Of a DNA stretch of 36,598 nucleotides, positions 6,762-18,908 are shown piece after piece. The translations under genes were made by a program, and so were the position numbers. Source of the DNA: Methanobacteriota archaeon (lineage in GTDB: Archaea > Methanobacteriota > Methanobacteria > Methanobacteriales > Methanobacteriaceae); assembly GCA_029556335.1 (NCBI GenBank), contig JAKQFA010000015.1:1-36598 (forward strand), given 5' to 3'. Positions within the stretch are counted from its first letter, which is position 1, and each line of letters begins with the position of its first letter. Below the pieces are notes generated by a model that worked only from the letters and a program-made list of their open reading frames with translations, ran no database searches and was not told the DNA's origin.

Positions 6762-8036
6762 ATGAAAATCATTAAATTAAAAGATGAAAACAGAGATAAA
6801 CTCCTGGAAAGGTCCAGGATAGATGCAGAAAGCGTTACTAAACCTGTTCTGGAGATTATCAATGACGTGCGTGAAAATGGGGATCGGAGTCTTGAGCATT
6901 ATACTCAGAAGTTTGACGGAGTTTCCCTTAGGGATTTCAAGGTTAAAAGGCGGGAAATAGATGCCGCCTGGGAAAAAGTGGAACCCCAGGTCCTAGAGGC
7001 CCTGGAAGTCGCAGCCCAGAACATCAGCACCTTCCATAAGGCCCAGCTTCCCAGGGAATGGTCCATTAAGGTAGGGGAGGGAATCACTGCTGGACAGATA
7101 ATACGGCCCCTGGAAAGGGTGGGCTGCTATATCCCTGGAGGACGGGCTGTTTATCCATCCACCATCCTCATGACCGTCATCCCCGCCAGGGTGGCTGGTG
7201 TGGAAGAGGTGATATGCTGCACCCCCCCGGGCCAGAGTGGGAAAGTGAATGATATAGTCCTGGCTGCCGCCCACCTGGCCGGCGCCCACCAGATCTACAA
7301 GGTAGGGGGAGCCCAGGCCATAGCTGCCCTGGCCTATGGAACCGAAACCATCCCAGTTGTGGATAAGATCGTGGGGCCTGGAAACATATACGTCACCACA
7401 GCCAAGAAGGAGGTGTACGGAACAGTGGACATTGACTTCCCAGCTGGACCCTCAGAGGTGCTGGTATTGGCTGATGAAAACGCCAATCCCGAGTACATTG
7501 CCCTGGACCTTTTAGCCCAGGCCGAGCATGACCCGGATGCTGCTTCGGTTCTGGTAACCACCTCACCGGAACTGGCAAAGGAAGTCCAGCAACGGTTGCT
7601 ACAGGAACTGCCCCGCATGAAAAGACGGGAAATCATAGAGGTGGCCCTGGCAAAGTATGGCCATATAATAGTAGCACCCACCATGGAAGAGGCTACCCAG
7701 TTCACCAACCACTACGCACCAGAGCACCTGATCATCATGACCCAGAACCCGGAACAGGAACTGGCTGGGATCACAAACGCGGGTTCCATATTCCTGGGTG
7801 AACTAACCCCCGTGGCAGCGGGGGACTATGGATCAGGAACCAACCACGTGCTCCCCACCTCATTTTGTGCCCGTATGTACTCGGGTTTATCCACTGAATC
7901 CTTCCTGAAAAAGCCAAGCTTCCAGAAACTCACCAGGGACGGACTGGTTGACCTAAAAAAAACTGTAGTGACCCTGGCCGAATACGAAGGTTTATATGCC
8001 CACGCTGAATCCTTAAAACGGAGATTAGCCCGGTGA
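6762..8036 (+). CDS. hisD: histidinol dehydrogenase
   Basis: This 424-residue cytosolic enzyme catalyses the last two steps of histidine synthesis, oxidising L-histidinol to L-histidine with two NAD+. The zinc ligands known from the E. coli enzyme are all recognisable: Gln253 and His256 (LLAQAEHDPDA), Asp355 (AAGDYGSGTNH) and His414 (LYAHAESLKRR). The catalytic Glu321-His322 pair is in APEHL. IPGGRAVYPST (124-134) and VGPGNIYV (204-211) are family signatures. The ATG at 6762 follows GGTGA. No other his gene is nearby, so the pathway is scattered in this genome, as is common in archaea. Confidence 0.97.
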   Translation: MKIIKLKDENRDKLLERSRIDAESVTKPVLEIINDVRENGDRSLEHYTQKFDGVSLRDFKVKRREIDAAWEKVEPQVLEALEVAAQNISTFHKAQLPREWSIKVGEGITAGQIIRPLERVGCYIPGGRAVYPSTILMTVIPARVAGVEEVICCTPPGQSGKVNDIVLAAAHLAGAHQIYKVGGAQAIAALAYGTETIPVVDKIVGPGNIYVTTAKKEVYGTVDIDFPAGPSEVLVLADENANPEYIALDLLAQAEHDPDAASVLVTTSPELAKEVQQRLLQELPRMKRREIIEVALAKYGHIIVAPTMEEATQFTNHYAPEHLIIMTQNPEQELAGITNAGSIFLGELTPVAAGDYGSGTNHVLPTSFCARMYSGLSTESFLKKPSFQKLTRDGLVDLKKTVVTLAEYEGLYAHAESLKRRLAR

Positions 8037-8185
8037 TAGGCTGGGGTGACGAGGATGCTAGAATGGTACATGACACTTTTATAAGTCCGGACTCTAGATT
8101 TATAGTGATTAGACAAGCTTTCATTTCGGATGAAGTGAATCCCCTTTTAGTAAATATTTTAACGTTACCGAGGTGAATTACTGTG
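8037..8185 (+). promoter_or_regulatory. aspS upstream region
   Basis: TTTTATAAG (8077-8085) or ATTTATAG (about 8097-8104) may be the TATA box of aspS. The 10-bp palindrome AGTCCGGACT overlaps or follows the first one (8084-8093). GAGGTGA (8170-8176) is a strong ribosome site shared by two adjacent in-frame starts, GTG 8183 and ATG 8186. Confidence 0.4.
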
Positions 8186-9502
<1,317 letters not shown>

Positions 9503-9520
9503 AACCCTTATTATCACATC

Positions 9521-10816
9521 ATGGAAATGAAGGATAGATACCCCATCGCAGTGGTGGGCGGAGGCCCAGCAGGGTGTATGGCTGCTATTAAAGCCAGCAC
9601 AGCTGGTGAGAAGGTGGTGCTTCTGGAGAAAAATCCGGATATAGGGCGGAAGATCCTTTTAACAGGTAATGGACGGTGTAATCTCACCAACAATTCCTCC
9701 CTCTCTGTTTTATTGGAAAAGTTTGGTAGGAGAGGATCATTTTTTCGCACTGCCTTTTCAACTTTCACCAGTAATGATCTGGTTAGTTTCTTCAACAAGG
9801 CAGGATTGAAGGTTAAAGAAGAAGATGGAGGAAGGATTTTTCCCATAACTGACCGTTCCCAATCGGTGAACGACGTGCTCCGGGACCAGTTGAAAAAAGG
9901 GAAGGTTAAGATCATCTACAACTACCCAGTTCAGGAATTAAAAAAAGAGGATGGGTACTTCCAGATTAAAAAAGCAAAGAACAGTGGAATGAAAAATAAG
10001 CAGAAAAAACTTATCCCCCCAATTAGCGATGTAATCCTGGCTTCCCGGGTTATTCTATCCACTGGTGGTGTTTCTTACCCCAAAACTGGGTCCACCGGGG
10101 ATGGTTACCAGTTGGCCCGGGATCTGGGCCACCACATCACCCCCCTTAAACCTGGCCTAGTACCCCTGAAGATTAAAGAGGATTGGACCCGGTCCCTGCA
10201 GGGTGTGGTGCTCAAAGAAGTGGGTTTGACCTTCCGACACGGCAAACAGGGGAGAATAAAAGGGGAGGGAGATGTCCTTTTCACCCACTATGGAGTGTCG
10301 GGACCCACCATCCTGGATTTGAGCCAAGACGTGGTTAAGCTCCTGGATAGAGAGGTTGAAGTGAAATTGTTCCTGGACCTAATACCAACCGTAACTAGAG
10401 AAAAAATGGAGGGGATCCTACTTGCTGATCTTAAAAAACATGGAAAAAAAGACTTGCAAAACTATCTGCGGAGGTATCTACCCTTAGGCTTTATCAAACC
10501 ATTCCTGGAGGAGATGGCTATTGATTCTAATAAAAAACTTAACCAGATCCACCGTAGAGAACGAATTACACTACTGGATAACATTAAAAATCTGAAATTG
10601 ACTGTTAATGGTAGTTTACCCCTGGTTAAGGCCATGGTTACCTGTGGTGGTATTTCTAGAAGGGAGATTAATCCCGAGACCATGGAGTCCCGCCTAGTGC
10701 CTGGCCTGTACCTGGCCGGGGAGATCATAGCTGGATGTGCCACCAGTGGTGGCTACAACTTACAACAAGCATTTTCCACAGGTTTTCTAGCGGGTAAAGG
10801 TGCTGGTGGACTTTAA
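9521..10816 (+). CDS. FAD-dependent oxidoreductase, HI0933/BaiN family
   Basis: The 431-residue flavoprotein begins with a dinucleotide-binding fold, IAVVGGGPAGCMAAIKAS, then the family signature GRKILLTGNGRCNLTN (45-60). A second conserved block, STGGVSYPKTGSTGDGYQLA, lies mid-protein, and the C-terminal FAD motif is LYLAGEIIAGCATSGGYNLQQAFSTG. Members bind FAD, and the bacterial relative BaiN acts on bile-acid intermediates. The physiological substrate in archaea is unknown. No ribosome site precedes ATG 9521; CATAAAACC about 20 bp upstream resembles a TATA box, so a leaderless mRNA is possible. A second ATG occurs two codons later. Confidence 0.9.
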   Translation: MEMKDRYPIAVVGGGPAGCMAAIKASTAGEKVVLLEKNPDIGRKILLTGNGRCNLTNNSSLSVLLEKFGRRGSFFRTAFSTFTSNDLVSFFNKAGLKVKEEDGGRIFPITDRSQSVNDVLRDQLKKGKVKIIYNYPVQELKKEDGYFQIKKAKNSGMKNKQKKLIPPISDVILASRVILSTGGVSYPKTGSTGDGYQLARDLGHHITPLKPGLVPLKIKEDWTRSLQGVVLKEVGLTFRHGKQGRIKGEGDVLFTHYGVSGPTILDLSQDVVKLLDREVEVKLFLDLIPTVTREKMEGILLADLKKHGKKDLQNYLRRYLPLGFIKPFLEEMAIDSNKKLNQIHRRERITLLDNIKNLKLTVNGSLPLVKAMVTCGGISRREINPETMESRLVPGLYLAGEIIAGCATSGGYNLQQAFSTGFLAGKGAGGL

Positions 10817-10867
10817 AAAAAATAATTAGTGGTTTTTGTAAAAAAATAGTATTTCCAGGGTTAACCC

Positions 10868-11494
10868 CTAGGATTTATCCTTCTTTTTTGCTTTAACGTA
10901 CTTCTCAATGGCCCGTGTTCCAAAGTAGAATCCAATTAGGATGGCCATTAATGCTGTGAAACTTTGTACCAGGATGGATACTGGCTGGTCTGGAAGATAT
11001 GATGCACCCCCAAATGCCATGAAGGATATCATTGCAAAGTACACTGCTAAAAAGGACACTGTTAGGGATTTTCGGATTTCGCCGGTGTTGAGTGGGGCAG
11101 TGCCGGACATGTAGTTGACCACCACCACCATGCCAAAGAAGGTCACCAGTCCCAGGGATATGAAGAACCAGTAAATAGGGAGGCCCATTACATAAAGCAG
11201 CAGGGGAATGATAATCAGGTCCAGAATGATCAACAGGCTGATCATCTTAAGGGCATTCTTCCATTTCTTTTCATTGGAAATGCGTATTTTTCTTAGAAGA
11301 TTATCCCGTTCCTTGGTGAGTTTGATCCTATCCTTATCCAGCCATTCAACCTGTCTTTCCAGGTCGTTTTTTAGGGTTTCTATCTTGTTTAGCTTCTCCA
11401 GGTCCAGCTCCTGGATCTGGTGTTCCAGATCCATCTTTTGACGTTGAAGTTCATTTACTTGTCTTTCCAGTTGTTCATTTTCCTGTTCAATCAT
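10868..11494 (-). CDS. coiled-coil membrane protein of unknown function
   Basis: I do not recognise the family. The 208-residue protein starts with a strongly charged heptad-like coiled coil (about 1-75, rich in Glu, Lys, Leu and Gln). Four predicted membrane helices follow at about 83-102, 106-127, 144-163 and 172-192, ending in a Lys-rich tail (KYVKAKKKDKS) that should be cytoplasmic. The layout suggests an oligomerising membrane protein with a cytoplasmic coiled-coil stalk. AGGGGG precedes the ATG, and TTAAATAATA about 50 bp upstream may be its TATA box. It is a single gene convergent with the BaiN-like gene. Confidence 0.85.
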   Translation of the reverse strand: MIEQENEQLERQVNELQRQKMDLEHQIQELDLEKLNKIETLKNDLERQVEWLDKDRIKLTKERDNLLRKIRISNEKKWKNALKMISLLIILDLIIIPLLLYVMGLPIYWFFISLGLVTFFGMVVVVNYMSGTAPLNTGEIRKSLTVSFLAVYFAMISFMAFGGASYLPDQPVSILVQSFTALMAILIGFYFGTRAIEKYVKAKKKDKS

Positions 11495-11657
11495 GGCTAC
11501 GCCCCCTGGAAATAATAAAGACTAAATCTAACTATGTCCAGACTATTATTTAAGGTTATAAGTGTGGCAATCAAATTCTATTAGGAGAAGTTCTTTAAAG
11601 ATAAACATGGCACCTCCCCCACTTCATTGAAGCTTACCCCACCACCTCCCGGAGTAG

Positions 11658-11664
11658 TATAAAA
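11658..11664 (+). promoter_or_regulatory. TATA box of a probably leaderless gene
   Basis: TATAAAA within a long A-run lies about 30 bp before the ATG at 11690. With normal TATA-to-start spacing, transcription would begin at or within a few bases of the start codon, and no Shine-Dalgarno site is present. Confidence 0.6.
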
Positions 11665-11689
11665 AAAAACCCTGATCCGGTGTTCAGAT

Positions 11690-12226
11690 ATGATCAATGT
11701 TGTATACGATATCAAAATTTATAGGGAAGTTCTAAGAGATATTATCAAACAGGATGATCTGGTGGTGGAGTTAGGATGCCACCTGGGCAATTCAACCAAA
11801 ATCATGGCGGAAAGAGCCCCGAAGGGTAGAATAATTACAATGGACAAATCTGAAGAGGCAGCACAGGCTATGAGTGAACTGAAAAGTTTTCATCATAATG
11901 TGGAGTTCTTAAAGGCGGATGTACGACTGCATGAGACACTAGAAAAGGTTGCCAGGATGCTAAAGGATCATGGTGGCTGTGACGTGTTATCCATTGACCT
12001 GGGTGGAGGCCACTATCCCGATACAACCTTCAAGGTGTTTTTCATCTGGTCATCAACTTTAAGACCCAGAGAAACCATAATTAGGAATAGAGGACTTTTG
12101 GATTTTATGCACTCCTCATCAAGCTCAGAAATAATTAAATCCTCGGAGGGCTGGTTGGAGTCCTCTGGTGGGGATGGTGTTCCTCCCCGTCTTAAAGAAC
12201 TCCAGCTATGGTCCACCAATATTTAA
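11690..12226 (+). CDS. SAM-dependent methyltransferase-like protein
   Basis: The 178-residue protein has a Rossmann-type SAM-binding start: VVELGCHLGNST (25-36) as motif I, IITMDKS (48-54) with the acidic residue of motif II, FLKADVRL (73-80), and LSIDLGGGHYPDT (100-112) where the substrate-side acidic motif usually lies. The last 60 residues are Ser-rich and poorly conserved-looking. It may methylate a small molecule or may have lost activity; no substrate can be inferred. Its stop is 14 bp ahead of the ADH synthase gene, so it leads an operon with the early shikimate-pathway pair. The mRNA appears leaderless. Confidence 0.82.
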   Translation: MINVVYDIKIYREVLRDIIKQDDLVVELGCHLGNSTKIMAERAPKGRIITMDKSEEAAQAMSELKSFHHNVEFLKADVRLHETLEKVARMLKDHGGCDVLSIDLGGGHYPDTTFKVFFIWSSTLRPRETIIRNRGLLDFMHSSSSSEIIKSSEGWLESSGGDGVPPRLKELQLWSTNI

Positions 12227-12240
12227 TAAGGAGGGTGTTT

Positions 12241-13035
<795 letters not shown>

Positions 13036-13052
13036 GGTAGGGTGGAAAGTAA

Positions 13053-14177
13053 ATGAAATTTGCCTGGATAATGGCTGAGGGTACGGACTGGAACCAGAAG
13101 AAGACTTTCATAACCGCTGCTCTAGAGTCAGGGATGGATCACGTAGTGGACTTCACAGACGTGGATAGAATTCGTAAACTAGGAAACATCACCATCATAT
13201 CAGATACCGAAGGATCTGACATCCAACTGGTGGGACGCAACGGAGAAGGGGACAGTACCTTAGCACTGCCCTCTGAACTATCCGAATCCAAGGACCTGGC
13301 TGCCGTGCGTCACTTGAAAAAGAGGGGGAAGACAACCGCTGCTTACGTGGAGATCACAAGTAAAAGACACGAAGAACTGGCTTCTCTTTTAGGTAGAGAG
13401 GCCGACTACCTGATCCTTTTAGGCCGGGACTGGAAAGTGATACCCCTGGAGAACATCATCGCCGACTTGCAGAAGGAGAAAGTTAAGCTCATCGCCTCGG
13501 TGGCTGACTACGAAGAGGCCAAACTATCCCTGGAGACCCTGGAATACGGTACTGATGGGGTTATGCTCTCCCCCCGTGAAGTGGGGGAGATCAAGAAGGT
13601 GGCTGATTTACTGGAGAAAATTGAACACCAATCATACCCCCTGAAGGTGGCCACAGTTACCAGGGTGGAGCCTGTGGGCAGCGGCGACCGGGTCTGCGTG
13701 GATACCTGCAGTATGATGTCCCTGGGGGAGGGTATGCTGGTAGGATCCTACAGTCAGGGACTTTTCCTGGTGCACAGTGAATCACTGGAGAGTGAATACG
13801 TGGCATCCCGGCCATTCAGGGTTAACGCCGGTCCAGTGCACGCCTATGTCATGGCACCGGGTAATCGTACCCGTTACCTATCCGAAGTCCAGACTGGAGA
13901 CGAGATTCTGGCCGTGGACAAGGATGGTAACTCTAGGAACGTCATCGTAGGCAGGGTTAAAATAGAGAAAAGACCCCTGATGCTGGTGGAAGCCGAAGCC
14001 GATGGCGAGGTACTCCGGACACTACTGCAGAATGCCGAGACCATTCGCCTGGTGGGAGAGGATGGTGACCCCATATCAGTGGCTGACCTGAAGGCAGGCC
14101 ATAAGATCATGGTTTACCTGGATGAATCAGCACGTCACTTTGGAATGGCCATCGAAGAAAGCATCATCGAAAAATAG
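13053..14177 (+). CDS. 3-dehydroquinate synthase II
   Basis: This 374-residue protein (AroB', MJ1249 family) oxidatively deaminates and cyclises the ADH synthase product to 3-dehydroquinate, using NAD+. It is unrelated to bacterial AroB. The N-terminus MKFAWIMAEGTDWNQKKTFITAALES, the central MLSPREVGEIKKVADLL and the run VGSGDRVCVDTCSMMSLGEGMLVGS are family signatures, and the length is typical. GGGTGGA precedes the ATG. With the upstream aldolase it supplies the aromatic amino acid pathway in organisms lacking DAHP synthase and AroB. Confidence 0.95.
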   Translation: MKFAWIMAEGTDWNQKKTFITAALESGMDHVVDFTDVDRIRKLGNITIISDTEGSDIQLVGRNGEGDSTLALPSELSESKDLAAVRHLKKRGKTTAAYVEITSKRHEELASLLGREADYLILLGRDWKVIPLENIIADLQKEKVKLIASVADYEEAKLSLETLEYGTDGVMLSPREVGEIKKVADLLEKIEHQSYPLKVATVTRVEPVGSGDRVCVDTCSMMSLGEGMLVGSYSQGLFLVHSESLESEYVASRPFRVNAGPVHAYVMAPGNRTRYLSEVQTGDEILAVDKDGNSRNVIVGRVKIEKRPLMLVEAEADGEVLRTLLQNAETIRLVGEDGDPISVADLKAGHKIMVYLDESARHFGMAIEESIIEK

Positions 14178-14322
14178 GAGTTAAATTAACCCATCTCCTT
14201 CCCCTTATTTTCCATTAACAACCCTTCATGAAAATCATCATCATTTTAAGCATGGAATTTAGTCCACTTCTATTGGGAAGTTTTTTTAAGCCAGAATGAA
14301 TTGAATGCAGGGAGTGATGAGA

Positions 14323-14874
14323 ATGAGAGCTTTTATGGCCATTGAAATAGATTTTAGACTGATAAACAAAATTATAAAGGTGCAGGAAGCCCTGAAAAAT
14401 GCTGATGCACCAGTTAAATTTGTGGATGGGGAGAATTTGCACTTCACAGTTAAGTTCTTCGGGGACATAACTCCTGATCAGGTTCAGCAGATAAGCAGCT
14501 TGACCAATGACCAACTGATAAACCAGAAATCATTCCAGATGCACATCAAGGGCACCGGGGTGTTCCCTAACCTGAAAAGGCCCCGGGTACTGTGGCTAGG
14601 TGTGGAAGATCCCCAGGAGTTCTCACAGTTACAGCGGAGATTGGATGAAGAATGGGTGAGGATGGGCTTCCGCAGGGAACGCAGCTACATACCCCACCTC
14701 ACCATTGGACGGGTGAAGGGTTCCCGGAACAGGGATGCCCTCATCAGCAAAATTCATGAACTGGAGGGGGTGGATATTGGCCCCATAGCCGTGGAGAAGT
14801 TGGTGCTTAGAAAGAGTGAACTAACCCCGGTGGGACCCATCTACACCGACCTACAGGAGTTTCCCCTGGCTTAG
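14323..14874 (+). CDS. thpR: RNA 2',3'-cyclic phosphodiesterase (2H family, LigT-like)
   Basis: This 183-residue protein of the 2H phosphoesterase family has the two HxTx motifs HFTV (40-43) and HLTI (125-128) in the expected symmetric places. Members open 2',3'-cyclic phosphates at RNA ends and can join tRNA halves by a 2'-5' bond in vitro. The frame is open to 14305, but GGGAGTGAT (14310-14318) and the family start MRAFMAIEI select ATG 14323. TTTTTTTAAG (about 14281-14290) may be the TATA box. The CCA-adding enzyme follows 18 bp later, so both genes of this operon act on RNA 3' ends. Confidence 0.93.
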   Translation: MRAFMAIEIDFRLINKIIKVQEALKNADAPVKFVDGENLHFTVKFFGDITPDQVQQISSLTNDQLINQKSFQMHIKGTGVFPNLKRPRVLWLGVEDPQEFSQLQRRLDEEWVRMGFRRERSYIPHLTIGRVKGSRNRDALISKIHELEGVDIGPIAVEKLVLRKSELTPVGPIYTDLQEFPLA

Positions 14875-14892
14875 TTGTGAGGTGTTAAATTT

Positions 14893-16275
14893 TTGCCTGA
14901 TCTTAAACTAATTCTTGAGAAAATAGAGCCCTCCCCTGAGGAAAAAGAGAGGGTGCATAAACTGGCCAGTGAACTCATCCGCATCATAAACCAGGAAGCC
15001 CATAACCAGGACATCCCAGCCAAGGCTATCCTGGTAGGCTCCGTGGCCAAGGGCACCAGACTGGCTGGTAAAGCAGATGTGGATATCTTCATAACCTTCC
15101 CCCTATCCTGTTCAGAGGATTATCTGAAGGTTAAAGGCCTGGAACTGGGTCATCACTGTATAGAAAAAATGGGAAGTGCCTACGAGGAACGCTACGCATC
15201 CCACCCCTACGTCACAGGATTCATAGATGGTTACCTGGTTGACTTCGTACCCTGCTACAAGATCAGCTCTGGTAGTGAACTTAAATCTGCTGTGGACCGG
15301 ACCGTGCTCCACACCAAATACATCAAGGCCCATCTGAAGCCAGTGCAGAGAGGGGAAGTTCTACTACTTAAGCGCTTCATGCAGGTGGTGGGTTGCTATG
15401 GCTCCGAATTCAAGGTGGGAGGATTCCCGGGTTACCTGGCGGAACTGCTCATACTGAATTACGGAACCTTCATCAGGGTGCTGGAAGCCGCGGCCAGGGA
15501 GTGGATGCCTGGTTACCAGGTGGATCTGGAAGGACATGGCACTGCAGGTTTTTTCCAGGACCCCCTGGTGGTGGTGGATCCGGTGGATGGGAAACGTAAC
15601 GTGGCGGCGGCCTTAACCATGCAGAAGATGGCTGACTTTGTGGTGGCAGCCAGCCATTACCTGAAAAACCCCAGCCAGGACTTTTTTTTTAAAAAAAAAG
15701 AGGAAGTTGATTTAGATCAGCTTAAAAAGGATTTTTTGTCCAGGGGAACCGTGGTTCTCATTTTAACTTTTCCATCCCCCACAATACCTGAAGATGCCCT
15801 GTACCCCCAGATCACGAAGACAGAACAGTCCCTGGTGAACATCCTTAAACGGGCTGGTTTCCGGTTGTGGGGCAGTGACTCGGCCTGCTACCAGGCCCAG
15901 GTCTTCATGATCCTGGAACTGGAGGTGCACACCCTCCCCCACTTAAAGAGGCACTACGGCCCCCAGGTGTGGAACCGGGTGCACAGTGAATCCTTCCAGA
16001 AAAAATACCAGCCCCACTGCTGGGTGGAAGACGATACCTGGGTGGCCCTGATACCACGTGAACATAACACTGCCCAGTCACTACTAAAACACGTCATCTC
16101 CCCAGAAGGTATCTGTCACCTGCGTACTGGCCGACACCTCAAGGACCAGTTACTGGAGAACTACCAGCTTAAGCCCCTTACCGACTTTTTAGAAGAAAAA
16201 AACCTGAACCCCCAGGTTTTGATATGGCTGCATCATTACCTGCATAGAAACGAGTTCTCAGGGGATATCTACTAA
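14893..16275 (+). CDS. cca: CCA-adding enzyme (tRNA nucleotidyltransferase, class I)
   Basis: The 460-residue archaeal enzyme adds or repairs the CCA end of tRNAs without a nucleic-acid template. The nucleotidyltransferase signature GSVAKGTRLAGKADVDIF (49-66) contains the catalytic Asp62 and Asp64, and Asp117 in LVDFVP is the third metal carboxylate. KYIKAHL and GGFPGYLAELLILNYG belong to the neck and body of the archaeal fold. The length is normal. The start is a TTG at 14893, eight bases after GAGGTG, with no nearer ATG. The coding sequence contains nine T followed by nine A (15682-15699), encoding FFFKKK, which is a slippage-prone site. Confidence 0.95.
   Translation: MPDLKLILEKIEPSPEEKERVHKLASELIRIINQEAHNQDIPAKAILVGSVAKGTRLAGKADVDIFITFPLSCSEDYLKVKGLELGHHCIEKMGSAYEERYASHPYVTGFIDGYLVDFVPCYKISSGSELKSAVDRTVLHTKYIKAHLKPVQRGEVLLLKRFMQVVGCYGSEFKVGGFPGYLAELLILNYGTFIRVLEAAAREWMPGYQVDLEGHGTAGFFQDPLVVVDPVDGKRNVAAALTMQKMADFVVAASHYLKNPSQDFFFKKKEEVDLDQLKKDFLSRGTVVLILTFPSPTIPEDALYPQITKTEQSLVNILKRAGFRLWGSDSACYQAQVFMILELEVHTLPHLKRHYGPQVWNRVHSESFQKKYQPHCWVEDDTWVALIPREHNTAQSLLKHVISPEGICHLRTGRHLKDQLLENYQLKPLTDFLEEKNLNPQVLIWLHHYLHRNEFSGDIY
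15682..15699 (+). repeat. T9A9 homopolymer palindrome inside cca
   Basis: Nine T then nine A form an 18-bp self-complementary tract within the open frame (codons Phe-Phe-Phe-Lys-Lys-Lys). The reading frame is intact through it. It is a spot prone to polymerase slippage and sequencing error. Confidence 0.85.
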
Positions 16276-16318
16276 GAAGGTGTTAATTCCAAAAAAAGAC
16301 TATCCTAATTTCAACTCC

Positions 16319-17287
16319 TTAATCTTTTCTTTCATAAACAAATTGGGGCACCGCATCCTGGAAGGGGTCGAAGGTGTTAAGATTTTTTACCTCGGTGCAT
16401 TTCATGCTCACCATGGAGTGCAGGGAAGAGGGAAGTCTCAGTATGCGTTTAAGGTCTATGCTTACCTTGGCATCCACCAGCCCCAGGTTGGTGAAGGCCA
16501 GTCCTTTTGTCAGTCTTTTGTAACGGATTGGTCCGATGGCTTGGCGGAAAGGGCCCCACTGGTCCTTGAGGAGTAGGTGACGGTTTTTTATTACATCTTT
16601 TAGGAGTTTTTTATTAACATCGTCCAGTGCTGTCTCCATGGTTAGGTGCAGTATGGACTGTTTAATACGCTGGGTGAAGACTTGGTGGTATCCGAAGGGT
16701 ATGGCGAAGTGCTCCAGGTTATAGGTTATTCCCTCCTGGCCGTACTCACTGCGGGGTACCTCGGCTCCCACCAGGTACTTCACGATCTGGGAGCGCACCT
16801 CACTGTCTGTGCCCAAGACCTCTTCATCCTGTACCCGGAGGTGGTATCCCCGGCCAGAATATATCATGTAAATCTCTTTAAGGCCTAAATCACTAGTTAA
16901 AGTATCTTTAAGGTCGGAAACTATGTTTTTGGCTTGGTCCAGGCAAAGTTCACAGACACTGTCGCAGGCACAGGAACGAATGGGCAGGTCCTTAGCATCC
17001 ACATCAAAAACCAGCTCCGATTTAATCCATCCCTCCCTGCGGTTGGGTTTCTGGTAGAAGGCCACTGATGTGTAGGCTGCGAAGGGGGTGCGATAGCGCA
17101 TGAACTTGCGCAGATGGTCCTCGTTACGGAAGGTCCTGTACCTGTCGTTAGGCCCCCTTCCATGATGATCGAATCCGAACTCCCGTTGGTAGAGTGAGTC
17201 ACGTATGAAACGTGGGATCTGCTTGACATCCCATTCTTCCCTATAGTAAAGTCGCCTCTCCTCGGGGGTGGCTCTTTGAAATTCCAT
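16319..17287 (-). CDS. priS: DNA primase small catalytic subunit
   Basis: The 322-residue protein is the catalytic subunit of the archaeal/eukaryotic-type primase, which makes primers for replication. FGFDHHGRGPNDRYRTF (37-53) and SELVFDVDAKD (90-100) hold conserved residues, with Asp95 and Asp97 as metal-binding catalytic acids. A zinc motif follows (Cys106, Cys108, Cys112, Cys115), then SGRGYHLRV (144-152). It lies 27 bp downstream of priL, so both primase subunits come from one transcript. An A-run on the plus strand at 16291-16297 gives a U-tract shortly after its stop. It converges with cca. Confidence 0.96.
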   Translation of the reverse strand: MEFQRATPEERRLYYREEWDVKQIPRFIRDSLYQREFGFDHHGRGPNDRYRTFRNEDHLRKFMRYRTPFAAYTSVAFYQKPNRREGWIKSELVFDVDAKDLPIRSCACDSVCELCLDQAKNIVSDLKDTLTSDLGLKEIYMIYSGRGYHLRVQDEEVLGTDSEVRSQIVKYLVGAEVPRSEYGQEGITYNLEHFAIPFGYHQVFTQRIKQSILHLTMETALDDVNKKLLKDVIKNRHLLLKDQWGPFRQAIGPIRYKRLTKGLAFTNLGLVDAKVSIDLKRILRLPSSLHSMVSMKCTEVKNLNTFDPFQDAVPQFVYERKD

Positions 17288-17314
17288 GTTAGTTCCTGTA
17301 TTATAATTTTTTAG

Positions 17315-18712
<1,398 letters not shown>

Positions 18713-18908
18713 GATCTGATCTTGGTTTTATAAAATAATGTACTTGATGTATTTTTTTAGAGTATCAATTTTATGCTGCTAAATTTATATATACATAATA
18801 TGAACAAAGGGAGATTTACCTTTTAATCAGTACTGATACTTTCTAAAATTATAAAATTCGTTTTACGAGTTTATTATGATTTGAAACATATATATGGGAG
18901 GAATGAAT
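18713..18908. promoter_or_regulatory. divergent promoter region priL/metG
   Basis: For metG, TTATAAAATT (18849-18858) is a good TATA box about 50 bp before the start. The perfect palindrome ATCAGTACTGAT (18826-18837) sits just above it, and a related AGTATCA lies at 18761-18767. For priL, a leftward TATA-like run at 18783-18796 is plausible. A second one (TTTTATAAAA, 18726-18735) is too close to the ATG for normal spacing. Confidence 0.45.

Noticed and set aside
8054..8083. Nine-codon frame after hisD with a GGTGA upstream
   Set aside because: Too short to support and it overlaps the likely aspS TATA box.
11605..11652. C-rich tract with repeated CACCTCCC, possible G-quadruplex on the other strand
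   Set aside because: G-runs are interrupted by T and uneven; not enough regular GGG runs to claim a quadruplex.
18726..18735. TTTTATAAAA as the priL TATA box
   Set aside because: Only about 18 bp from the ATG, so transcription would start inside the gene.
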